This document shows, piece after piece, positions 1 to 6,115 of a stretch of 41,200 nucleotides of DNA. Within the stretch, counting starts at the first letter, position 1. Each line of letters starts with the position of its first letter. The position numbers were made by a program, and so were the translations under genes. The notes below the pieces were generated by a model that did no database searches, was not told where the DNA came from, and saw nothing but the letters and a program-made list of their open reading frames with translations. Source of the DNA: Planctomycetota bacterium (GTDB lineage: Bacteria > Planctomycetota > Uabimicrobiia > Uabimicrobiales > JABWCH01); NCBI GenBank assembly GCA_017993505.1, contig JAGOMP010000023.1, positions 1 to 41,200 of the forward strand, given 5' to 3'.

Positions 1-66
1 ATGTTTATGATCTGTAGATATAGGTATATTTATCTACATTAGTATTGTCATCAAAAAAAATAAAAC

Positions 67-118
67 TCTAAAGACTATAAAACTATAGTATATAAAGTCT
101 TTAGAATTTACTTTTTTT
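67..118 (+). terminator. Candidate rho-independent terminator of an upstream gene
   Basis: A 10-bp stem (67-76 paired with 96-105, TCTAAAGACT/AGTCTTTAGA) encloses a smaller CTATA/TATAG hairpin and is followed by a T-run at 112-118. It would end a plus-strand gene lying to the left of the window. The kelch gene starts only 16 bases later, so the kelch promoter may overlap this hairpin or transcription may read through. Confidence 0.5.
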
Positions 119-134
119 AAGAAAGGGAAATTAT

Positions 135-1322
135 ATGAAAGTAATTATTTTTTTCTTATGTATGATTTGCTCTATTTTTTGCCTAGCAGATGAATGGAAG
201 ACAATTACAATAGAAAGTCCACAATTACCTGAAATGCGAATGTGCCATTCCATGGTTGAATATGGTGGAAAATATTACATTGCATGTGGCAGTGGTTTTA
301 CAAGCCAGACAAGTCTAGCTGACATTTGGTGTGTAGAAATGACAGATTCTAGTCCAATGATTACAAACATATATACGCCTGATCTCAGTGATGAGTTTCA
401 AGGTACAGTAGAGCATGCCACTGCTGTAATGGGTGACAAATTGTATGTACTTTTTGGTACTATGAGAAATAACAATGATGAAAACATTCATTGTATATAT
501 AGCTATAATCTTAATACACCTGCTAGAGCCGGATGGGTCAAAGAATTTGATTCCATAGACAATGATGGTTTTATACCTCGATACCAATTTACAGCTGCAC
601 CTGTTTCAGATAAAATTTATATATTTGGTGGGAATGGATCAGAAGATCCTAGTTTAATTACGATTGATGGTCAAGTATTTGGCTATTTTGCTTATGATAG
701 CAACAACAAGTTAGTTTACCACGAGATAAAATACAGTGATGGTCCTGCACCACGCTATGGTGCTTCTATGATTGCTATGGGAACTACATTATATCTATTT
801 GGTGGAGATAGTGAGATTGGAACATACAATGACCTATGGAAATACGATACAAGTGCAAAGGCACCATCTTGGGAAAAAATTGAACCAGCATCAGGACCAG
901 AGACTCCTCCAGTACGATGTTTTCACAACATGCACGCTTATTCAAGTAAAGAAATTTGGGTTTTGGGTGGTATGGATTTTCTTAATCGACGTATCTTGAA
1001 TGACCTATGGATGTTTGATCTTGAAACAAAAAAATGGACAAAAAAAGCTGATGCTCCCACATCTTTTGAGAATTCTGGTAGTGTACTAGTACCAGGAAAA
1101 GATATGAAAATATATGTATGGGGTGGTTTTTCAGGTGATAATGGCCCACTTCCCAATAATATTATTTATGAATACACAACTGCTAGTGACGGCGACGATG
1201 ACGATGATGACGATGACGATGATAACAATGATGGCGAAACAGGGAAGAGCGGTTGTGGTTTGTTAGGAATTGAATTTGTCATCCTTGCATTACTTGGTTA
1301 TAAAATGCGTAGAAAATCATAG
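135..1322 (+). CDS. Exported kelch-repeat protein with C-terminal Cys-TM-Arg sorting tail
   Basis: Predicted surface or periplasmic beta-propeller, 395 residues. A signal peptide (residues 1-18, hydrophobic core, cut near CLA-DE) is followed by about six kelch repeats recognised by IYIFGG, LYLFGGDSEIGTYNDLW, IWVLGG...NDLWMFD and IYVWGG. The tail is tripartite: ten consecutive Asp at 354-363, then SGCGLLGIE with Cys374, a short hydrophobic segment and a final KMRRKS. This organisation resembles the MYXO-CTERM/GlyGly-CTERM class of protein-sorting tails, in which a processing enzyme cuts near the Gly-Cys and anchors the protein; that role is inferred from layout. The GAAAGGGA ribosome site 7-8 bases upstream fixes the start. 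Ligand unknown; kelch propellers usually bind proteins or glycans. Confidence 0.85.
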   Translation: MKVIIFFLCMICSIFCLADEWKTITIESPQLPEMRMCHSMVEYGGKYYIACGSGFTSQTSLADIWCVEMTDSSPMITNIYTPDLSDEFQGTVEHATAVMGDKLYVLFGTMRNNNDENIHCIYSYNLNTPARAGWVKEFDSIDNDGFIPRYQFTAAPVSDKIYIFGGNGSEDPSLITIDGQVFGYFAYDSNNKLVYHEIKYSDGPAPRYGASMIAMGTTLYLFGGDSEIGTYNDLWKYDTSAKAPSWEKIEPASGPETPPVRCFHNMHAYSSKEIWVLGGMDFLNRRILNDLWMFDLETKKWTKKADAPTSFENSGSVLVPGKDMKIYVWGGFSGDNGPLPNNIIYEYTTASDGDDDDDDDDDDNNDGETGKSGCGLLGIEFVILALLGYKMRRKS

Positions 1323-1383
1323 GAAATAAAAAAACATTATCTATAAAATAATGATATTTTTTGAATTATTTATTTAAAAAGAT

Positions 1384-1420
1384 AAAAAGATATATCTTAT
1401 TTAAAGATATATCTTTTTTT
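1384..1420 (+). terminator. Terminator of the kelch gene
   Basis: Perfect 15-bp inverted repeat (1384-1398 with 1404-1418) with a 5-base ATTTA loop ending in a run of seven T. It lies 62 bases past the kelch stop codon and could also act on minus-strand transcripts because the left arm begins with A-rich sequence. Confidence 0.8.
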
Positions 1421-1439
1421 GTCCATATTTATTTTATAT

Positions 1440-1500
1440 TTTCCCCCCAGAGTAACATATGTTCCCCAGAGCAAGTTTCTTCCCGGAGCAAAAATTATCA
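1440..1500. repeat. Degenerate CCCAGAGCA motif repeats (left cluster)
   Basis: Three imperfect copies of a short motif, roughly CCCCAGAGTAA, CCCCAGAGCAA and CCCGGAGCAAA, recur about every 19 bases. A related cluster lies at 2288-2365 on the other side of the next gene. Both are in the 3' regions of minus-strand genes. No function recognised. Confidence 0.45.
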
Positions 1501-1503
1501 CAG

Positions 1504-1549
1504 AAAAAAATTTTCTCTAGAGTAGAAAGTACTATCTAGAGAAAATTTT
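1504..1549 (-). terminator. Terminator of the 1552-2202 gene
   Basis: Perfect 15-bp inverted repeat (1507-1521 with 1535-1549) with a 13-base loop. On the minus strand the second arm runs into seven T, a classic rho-independent terminator. It begins two bases past the TAG stop codon at 1552-1554. Confidence 0.8.
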
Positions 1550-1551
1550 CT

Positions 1552-2202
1552 CTAAAAATTATTTTGTTGATCCAAGGGATTATTTAAAGAATTATTTTGT
1601 TGATCCAAGGGATTATTTAAAGAATTATTTTGTTGATCCAAGGGATTATTTAAAGAATTATTTTGTTGATCACTTCGATCACATTGATAATGTTCACATT
1701 GAAAATGATCTTTAAGGGTAGAATGGTTATTTTTAGGACTTTGTTGAATGGCATCTAATAGATTTTGAATTAAGGTACTATCTAATTTATAACCTGCTTT
1801 TGTCTTATATTTAGTAGAAAAAGAAATACGCAAATTTTCGTGTCCTATAATTTCAAAAGTAATTCGATGTAAATAATCATACAATATAAAACAAATGCCA
1901 CTTACTAACAACAAAGGGAGCAAGAACAAACCTGGGATTAACAATAAAATAGAAAAAATCTTTAGCCACCTAGGATCGCATTCATGGATAGATACTCCCA
2001 CAATTTGATTGGAAAATAAAACAATTTCTTTATTACTAGACATTCCTGTTTCTTTAAAATGGACTTGATTTTTGAATGCTTGTAATGTTACTTCACCAAC
2101 TCCTAAGATAAAACGGAGAAAACCCCTATTTAAATTTTTTCCTTTTAAATATAAGGTCTTATCTTTTTCAGAAATACTTAGTTCTGTAATGTTTATTTTC
2201 AT
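1552..2202 (-). CDS. Unknown membrane protein with 11-residue C-terminal repeats
   Basis: 216 residues, family not recognised. Residues 1-75 look like a beta-rich cytoplasmic domain. A strongly hydrophobic stretch at 79-110 would form one long or two short membrane segments. A second globular part (113-158, ending in a helix TLIQNLLDAIQQ) could make the whole a PH-like membrane-associated fold, but that is a guess. The C-terminus is hydrophilic and repetitive: DQQNNSLNNPL is repeated three times plus a partial copy, encoded by exact 33-bp repeats. AGGA eight bases upstream supports the start. It is convergent with the kelch gene, from which two terminators separate it. Confidence 0.7.
   Translation of the reverse strand: MKINITELSISEKDKTLYLKGKNLNRGFLRFILGVGEVTLQAFKNQVHFKETGMSSNKEIVLFSNQIVGVSIHECDPRWLKIFSILLLIPGLFLLPLLLVSGICFILYDYLHRITFEIIGHENLRISFSTKYKTKAGYKLDSTLIQNLLDAIQQSPKNNHSTLKDHFQCEHYQCDRSDQQNNSLNNPLDQQNNSLNNPLDQQNNSLNNPLDQQNNF
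1558..1671 (-). repeat. 33-bp tandem repeat, 3.5 copies, coding
   Basis: Contiguous exact 33-bp units at 1558-1590, 1591-1623 and 1624-1656 with a 15-base partial unit at 1657-1671. They encode the 11-residue repeats at the C-terminus of the 1552-2202 protein. Near-identity of the copies points to recent expansion by slippage or recombination. Confidence 0.9.
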
Positions 2203-2287
2203 ATTTTTATCCTATATAATTTTTAAAATAATATTAAGATTCAATTTTTAAATTAGATTAAGTGATTTAAAATTTTACGGTTTACTT

Positions 2288-2365
2288 CTCGCTCCAGAGA
2301 AGAGTAACTCCTCAGAGCAAAAAAAATCTGCCCTAGAATAAAATTTCTCCAGAGCAGATCGAGCA
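2288..2365. repeat. Degenerate CTCCAGAGCA motif repeats (right cluster)
   Basis: Motifs CTCCAGAGAAG, CCTCAGAGCAAA, CCCTAGAATAAA and CTCCAGAGCAG recur about every 20 bases in the 3' region of the superoxide reductase gene. They resemble the cluster at 1440-1500. Part of this block forms the terminator at 2319-2359. Confidence 0.4.
2319..2359 (-). terminator. Terminator of the superoxide reductase gene
   Basis: On the minus strand an 8-bp stem (ATCTGCTC at 2359-2352 with GGGCAGAT at 2333-2326, one G-U pair) is followed directly by a long T-run at 2325-2319. It lies 14 bases past the stop codon. Confidence 0.7.
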
Positions 2366-2373
2366 GTTTAAAT

Positions 2374-2736
2374 TTAGAATGTCACTTGTTGGTTGCTTTC
2401 CCAAAGTCCATGGAGGTTGCAGTAGCTTTCTGCAATTAAAGTACCAGGTTTAGGAAGTTTGACTGTAAATGTTGCTTTTGGTTCAGTAGCAAATGCACCG
2501 TGGGAAGAAAATTCTGTTTTGCCTAAAAAACGAACAAATTTTTCGCCTTCTGGTTTAAAGTATAGAGCCATCCATCCAATGTAATGTTCATCAGTGTTAG
2601 GATGTCCAATTTCTTTTCCTACACTAAGAAGAACGTCTAAAGGTTGATTTTCTTTTATTTCTGAAAGAATTTCAATTACAGGAGCATGTTTTTCAGATTT
2701 AAAATCTGCTGTTTGAATAAAATCACCTAATTTCAT
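2374..2736 (-). CDS. Superoxide reductase (neelaredoxin / desulfoferrodoxin, 1Fe class)
   Basis: Reduces superoxide to hydrogen peroxide in the cytoplasm without releasing oxygen, using electrons from rubredoxin or a similar donor; typical of anaerobes and microaerophiles. The 120-residue protein shows the full Fe(His)4Cys site of the family: His17 in EKHAP (with Glu15 and Lys16), His45 and His51 in HPNTDEH, and Cys106 and His109 in CNLHG. It lacks the N-terminal desulforedoxin domain, hence the one-iron class. AGGA nine bases upstream supports the start. It is divergent from the FHA gene, and a perfect 16-bp palindrome in the shared upstream region (2815-2830) is a candidate iron- or peroxide-responsive operator. 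Confidence 0.95.
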   Translation of the reverse strand: MKLGDFIQTADFKSEKHAPVIEILSEIKENQPLDVLLSVGKEIGHPNTDEHYIGWMALYFKPEGEKFVRFLGKTEFSSHGAFATEPKATFTVKLPKPGTLIAESYCNLHGLWESNQQVTF

Positions 2737-2814
2737 ATAAAAAGTTCCTAAATAAATAAAAAGATGATATAAAAAATTTTTTGTTAAAATGAAAAAATTT
2801 AGTTGTAAAGATGA

Positions 2815-2830
2815 TGATAATGTATTATCA
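2815..2830. promoter_or_regulatory. Palindrome TGATAATGTATTATCA, candidate Fur/PerR-type operator
   Basis: Perfect 7-2-7 inverted repeat between the divergent superoxide reductase and FHA genes, 79 bases from the former start and 100 from the latter. Its ATAAT/ATTAT half-sites resemble Fur-family boxes, which often control oxidative-stress genes. The assignment is by resemblance and context only. Confidence 0.4.
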
Positions 2831-2871
2831 TATTTATAATCTTGCTTTTATAGAAAACTAGCAATGATGAT

Positions 2872-2877
2872 TATAAT
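2872..2877 (+). promoter_or_regulatory. Candidate -10 element of the FHA gene
   Basis: TATAAT 53 bases upstream of the FHA start codon, without a convincing -35 element. Weak support because such hexamers are frequent in AT-rich DNA. Confidence 0.25.
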
Positions 2878-2929
2878 ATCAAATAGATTTATATTTTGCA
2901 AGGATATTAATTTCCAAAGGTGAAAAGAA

Positions 2930-3646
2930 ATGCGTTTTAAACTTGCGATTTACTTTTCAGGTAAACTTTTAGAAACTCGCGAATTTGATAAAGACATTGT
3001 TACATTAGGTCGATCTCCTAAGTGCGATATTATTATAGACAATTTAGGTGTATCTAGAGTGCACTCCCAAATAGAACGAAATGGTGATGTATTTATTTTG
3101 AGAGATATGAAAAGTAATAACGGCACATTTGTTCATGGCGAAAAAATTCAAAGATATAATTTAAATCATCAAGATGAATTTTTTCTAGGGAAGCATTCTG
3201 TTATTTTTTACTATGTATATCCTAATGATGAATGGACAGAAGAAAAACTTGACGAAGATGAAGATGCAATAAAAAGTAATATGCAAGAGCTGACTATGTC
3301 TATGGATGCCAATGATATTGCAATTATGGGGATTAAAAAACAAACTTCATTGGCAGCGTATTTAACGCTCATGAATGCTAATGGAATTCGTCAAAATGTT
3401 TCTATTACTCAAACAGCTATTTTTTTTGGAGCTTCTCCAAAATGCGACTATCCACTCGAAGGTTGGTTTATTAGTAAACGCCATGTTTTATTGTTAAAGG
3501 AAGAAACAGGGTTTCGTTTAATTCATTTAGGTGTTCAAAAGCCTCCTAAAATTAATGGGATTAAAATTGATAATCAAAAATTAAAACATGGTGATGTGAT
3601 AGATATTGAGAATATTCGATTAGTTTTTAATATCGGAAATCCATAA
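2930..3646 (+). CDS. Double FHA-domain protein
   Basis: Phosphothreonine-binding adaptor, 238 residues, cytoplasmic, likely reading Ser/Thr kinase output. FHA1 (about 5-95) is canonical: GRSPKCD with Gly27, Arg28 and Ser29, SRVHSQI with Ser42, Arg43 and His45, and NNGT at 63-66. An acidic linker (about 98-130) leads to FHA2 (about 142-236), which keeps GASPKCD and SKRH but has Ala at the usual Arg position and lacks the NGT motif (KINGIKI instead), so it probably no longer binds phosphothreonine. AAAGGTG about 8 bases upstream supports the start. The stop codon TAA is part of a 34-bp palindrome. The Ser/Thr kinase at 32769-36026 is a plausible partner but is not adjacent. Confidence 0.9.
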   Translation: MRFKLAIYFSGKLLETREFDKDIVTLGRSPKCDIIIDNLGVSRVHSQIERNGDVFILRDMKSNNGTFVHGEKIQRYNLNHQDEFFLGKHSVIFYYVYPNDEWTEEKLDEDEDAIKSNMQELTMSMDANDIAIMGIKKQTSLAAYLTLMNANGIRQNVSITQTAIFFGASPKCDYPLEGWFISKRHVLLLKEETGFRLIHLGVQKPPKINGIKIDNQKLKHGDVIDIENIRLVFNIGNP

Positions 3647-3693
3647 TGAAATAAGCGTTCTAGAACGCTTATTTCATTTCTTACCTTTTCATC
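3635..3693 (+). repeat. 59-bp repeat copy 1 containing a perfect 34-bp palindrome
   Basis: Begins inside the last codons of the FHA gene. The core 3645-3678 is a perfect palindrome centred on GCGTTCTAGAACGC, overlapping the TAA stop. It probably acts as a transcript-end hairpin, although no strong T-run follows. A second copy lies 119 bases downstream. Confidence 0.85.
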
Positions 3694-3712
3694 TTACTGC
3701 ATTAAAATATGG

Positions 3713-3721
3713 TGGTATAAT
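3713..3721 (+). promoter_or_regulatory. Extended -10 promoter candidate between the two palindromes
   Basis: TGGTATAAT is a perfect extended -10 element (TG-N-TATAAT). It lies between the two palindromic copies and faces the second. No coding sequence follows closely, so it would drive a short noncoding transcript or the distant gene at 4274. Confidence 0.4.
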
Positions 3722-3753
3722 AGATTAAAAATCTTTAATGAAGATTTAATAAT

Positions 3754-3812
3754 GGAAATCTATAATGGAATGAGCGTTCTAGAACGCTTATTCCATTTCC
3801 TGCCTTGTCATC
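3754..3812 (+). repeat. 59-bp repeat copy 2 with a near-perfect 34-bp palindrome
   Basis: Matches copy 1 with few substitutions. The palindrome core is 3764-3797. Relative to copy 1 an A-T pair has become a G-C pair through changes in both arms (3768 and 3793), and another has become G-T at 3772/3789, so pairing is retained. Confidence 0.85.
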
Positions 3813-3874
3813 AACATGTTTTTTATTCAAAATCTTTTTATTATTCTTTTGATTTCTCAAAAACGATTTTTTTA

Positions 3875-3940
3875 TTGACTTTCTAGAAAAAAAAGTATAA
3901 CATACTTTTATCTACTTGAAAATGTACTATAAAAGTAGAT
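3875..3940 (+). promoter_or_regulatory. Promoter-like block with inverted repeat over the -10
   Basis: TTGACT (3875-3880) and TATAAC (3896-3901) are 15 bases apart, slightly short for sigma70. The -10 is embedded in an 8-3-8 inverted repeat (AAAAGTAT at 3891-3898, ATACTTTT at 3902-3909), followed by a second one (ATCTACTT at 3910-3917, AAGTAGAT at 3933-3940). This looks like an operator-overlapped promoter for the gene at 4274, with a leader of about 360 bases. Speculative. Confidence 0.3.
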
Positions 3941-4159
3941 TAGTTTTATCTATCAATGTATAGAGAAAACCCACCATGCCAAAAATCTAAATGGCGATTT
4001 CTAACAATTAAAGTAAAATTATCAATTATATTGCCTAATGTTACAAAGGCTCTTCTTTTTATTTCATTGAATAATTCTTACTTTCCTTTATATAATTTTC
4101 TCTCAATTTTTTCATAAGTTTTTATATAATAATATGTTATTGTAAAAACTTATTCAAAA

Positions 4160-4226
4160 AAAATAACATAAGCATATACAATTGCTATATGAATTAAAAT
4201 AACATAAGCATATACAATTGCTATAT
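4160..4226 (+). repeat. Two exact 31-bp direct repeats upstream of the 4274 gene
   Basis: Identical copies at 4160-4190 and 4196-4226, separated by 5 bases (period 36). Each contains the near-palindromic TATACAATTGCTATA. Position 48 bases before the start codon suggests tandem protein-binding sites or a recent duplication. Confidence 0.75.
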
Positions 4227-4262
4227 ACGTTCTATCATACATTTAACGAGGGCATGTTTAAT

Positions 4263-4277
4263 ATGCTAATATTATGA
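4263..4277 (+). other. Possible leader mini-ORF coupled to the 4274 gene
   Basis: ATG CTA ATA TTA TGA starts 10 bases after GAGGG (4248-4252) and its TGA overlaps the ATG of the next gene as ATGA. An upstream in-frame ATG at 4254 is too close to the ribosome site. It may serve only to deliver ribosomes to the 4274 start. Confidence 0.35.
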
Positions 4278-5782
4278 AAAAAAGCACACCTAGAGGATAT
4301 TCAGAATTTATAAAATTTATTGACGACATGAGTAGTGGAAGAATATGGGATGAAGTTCAAGAAGAACCAAGTGAGGTACTTATAGAAAACTTTATAGAAG
4401 ACTGCTATAAAAAACAATTGGCAGTATCCCGTTGTTTATTGGAAGCTATGTTAGAAAATCAGGATAATGACTTAAAAAGTAGTACAATTGCTATGATTTT
4501 ATCAAGAATGATACCTGATAAAATGGTGGACCATATAGCAGATTTCATTAAAAATAAAGAAGTAAAAGATAAAACAAGGAAAAAATTATTTCTTGTTTTA
4601 GAAAAATACAATAAAACAGAAATAATTCCTGAATTACTTTCTTATTTTCAAAATAAAGATACTTTAATCGATTATCTTATCAACAATATTATAAAAAAAA
4701 TCAGCACTCCTAATATAAATATAGAACATTATATTCAATACTTAAAAAAACAAAACCTGCCTTTTTTTGATATGCTCATTCAAAATATTCTACAAAGAAC
4801 AGATGATAAAAGTACATGGATTTTAGGCATGCTAGCAGAACATTCTGATTATCAAATTGCTGAAAAAGCCATTGCAGCACTTAAAGAAAAAAATACAGAA
4901 ATATCCCAAGAAATTTTAGATACCCTCATCACACATCCCCAAATAAATAATGTACCTAAACAAAGTCCCCTTTTAGGTGGATATGGAATGCCACGTCCTA
5001 TCCAAAAAGCTATTATGCCACATAAATGTTATCTTTCTTGGCTAGATGGTGATGGAAATCAAATTTTTTTAGTCAGTAGAAGAACAGGACGAGGTTTATT
5101 ATATACTACATCTTTTATTTTAAATGTAGAACATGGAATATATGATTGCATTTTTTGTAATAATATTTCTTCTTTTGAAAACGATAATATGATTAAAGAT
5201 TTAGAAGTGAATAAGGGGCTAAAACAAATTGATTATTCATTAGGAATTCGATTTTTAGAACATGCTATTTGGAAAACGCTTTCGCAACATCAACTTTTAT
5301 TCCCTAATTTTCTCATTGCACGAAGAATTTTTGGTGGACAAAAACTATCTGCTAAAAAGTATAATGTGCAAGAAAACCAACTTGGAATACAATATATTTT
5401 ACAAAAATATGATGAATTAATTGATCAATCTCATAAACTTTTACAAGATAAACCATTTCAAGATTGGTGGGTGAACACACCAGAGACAATTGCATTTTTT
5501 AACAGCCATCCTGCCTTAAAAGCTGGGAAAAAATGTCGTAAAGATAATATTATTCAATTTATTGAAACAATTATAGAACCCCAAAGGAAAGTATGGCAAG
5601 AGCGATTTATAATGACTTGTGAATTTTTACATAGAACGTCGCCAAGAATTTACCGACAACATATTGAAATTAGCCTTGCATTATATATTGCACTTAGAGA
5701 TAATGGAGACTTAACTCAAATTCCATTTTTTCAAGAATTGACTGAACTCACTATTACAAAACTTTCTGAAAATGAAATATAA
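4274..5782 (+). CDS. Unknown protein with helical-repeat N-terminal half
   Basis: 502 residues, no recognised family and no signal peptide or membrane segment. Residues 1-230 are helical with an irregular HEAT/ARM-like rhythm (blocks such as MVDHIADFIKNKEVKDKTRKK and IIPELLSYFQNKDTLIDYL). Residues about 250-350 appear more globular, with LSWLDGDGNQIFLVSRRTGR followed by a hydrophobic core, and the end is again helical. The ATG overlaps the stop of a short upstream reading frame (ATGA at 4274-4277). The only purine-rich ribosome site, GAGGG at 4248-4252, is 21 bases upstream, which suits that short frame better than this gene, so translation may be coupled. It stands alone, with no gene downstream on its strand. 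Confidence 0.75.
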   Translation: MKKSTPRGYSEFIKFIDDMSSGRIWDEVQEEPSEVLIENFIEDCYKKQLAVSRCLLEAMLENQDNDLKSSTIAMILSRMIPDKMVDHIADFIKNKEVKDKTRKKLFLVLEKYNKTEIIPELLSYFQNKDTLIDYLINNIIKKISTPNINIEHYIQYLKKQNLPFFDMLIQNILQRTDDKSTWILGMLAEHSDYQIAEKAIAALKEKNTEISQEILDTLITHPQINNVPKQSPLLGGYGMPRPIQKAIMPHKCYLSWLDGDGNQIFLVSRRTGRGLLYTTSFILNVEHGIYDCIFCNNISSFENDNMIKDLEVNKGLKQIDYSLGIRFLEHAIWKTLSQHQLLFPNFLIARRIFGGQKLSAKKYNVQENQLGIQYILQKYDELIDQSHKLLQDKPFQDWWVNTPETIAFFNSHPALKAGKKCRKDNIIQFIETIIEPQRKVWQERFIMTCEFLHRTSPRIYRQHIEISLALYIALRDNGDLTQIPFFQELTELTITKLSENEI

Positions 5783-5876
5783 AGAATGGAAATTGTATAT
5801 TGTTTGATAGTAGAATAGATCATCAGACAATATACCTATTTTTATAAATAATATAAAGAATTATCTGGGAATAGGA

Positions 5877-6115
5877 TATTTTTTAACAATATCTTCTGTA
5901 TTTAGAACTTTGAAATAATAAATTATTCTTGAATATACCACTTTTTTATAACAATGTCTTCTGTATTAGAACTTTGATACAATAAATTATTCTTGAATAT
6001 ACCACTTTTTTATAACAATGTCTTCTGTACTTAGGATTTTGGAACAATGAATTATTCTTGAATATACCACTTTTTTTTATCAAGGTCACCAGTATTTATG
6101 ACTTGGGAACAAATC
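5877..6115 (-). repeat. Tandem decayed copies of the xseA 3' end
   Basis: The last about 65 bases of xseA (6051-6115) are repeated downstream of its stop codon at 5986-6050 and 5922-5985, plus a partial copy at about 5877-5921. The block ATTATTCTTGAATATACCAC occurs exactly at 5922, 5986 and 6051. In the xseA frame the nearest copy reads CSKILSTEDIVIKKWYIQE then stop, against CSQVINTGDLDKKKWYIQE in xseA itself. Confidence 0.9.

Larger units (their letters stand above)
3647..4273. other. 627-base intergenic region rich in palindromes and repeats
   Basis: No coding ORF. From left to right it holds the FHA-tail palindrome, an extended -10 promoter candidate, a 7-bp stem hairpin (3729-3747), the second palindrome, a promoter-like block with nested inverted repeats (3875-3940), about 215 bases of AT-rich DNA (3941-4159) in which I see nothing definite, and two 31-bp direct repeats just before the next gene. 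Confidence 0.7.

Noticed and set aside
1..134. End of an upstream plus-strand gene
   Set aside because: No open frame of useful length enters from the left edge; only the terminator-like hairpin supports an upstream gene.
1558..1671. CRISPR array
   Set aside because: The 33-bp units are contiguous without spacers and in frame inside a gene.
3813..4159. Small plus-strand gene or riboswitch
   Set aside because: No ORF with a ribosome site and no conserved riboswitch core recognised; only AT-rich sequence and short inverted repeats.
4160..4226. Minimal CRISPR array or att site pair
   Set aside because: Only two copies with a 5-base gap and no cas or integrase gene nearby.
5922..6050. Short coding gene downstream of xseA
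   Set aside because: The apparent coding character comes from decayed copies of the xseA tail with frame breaks and stops.
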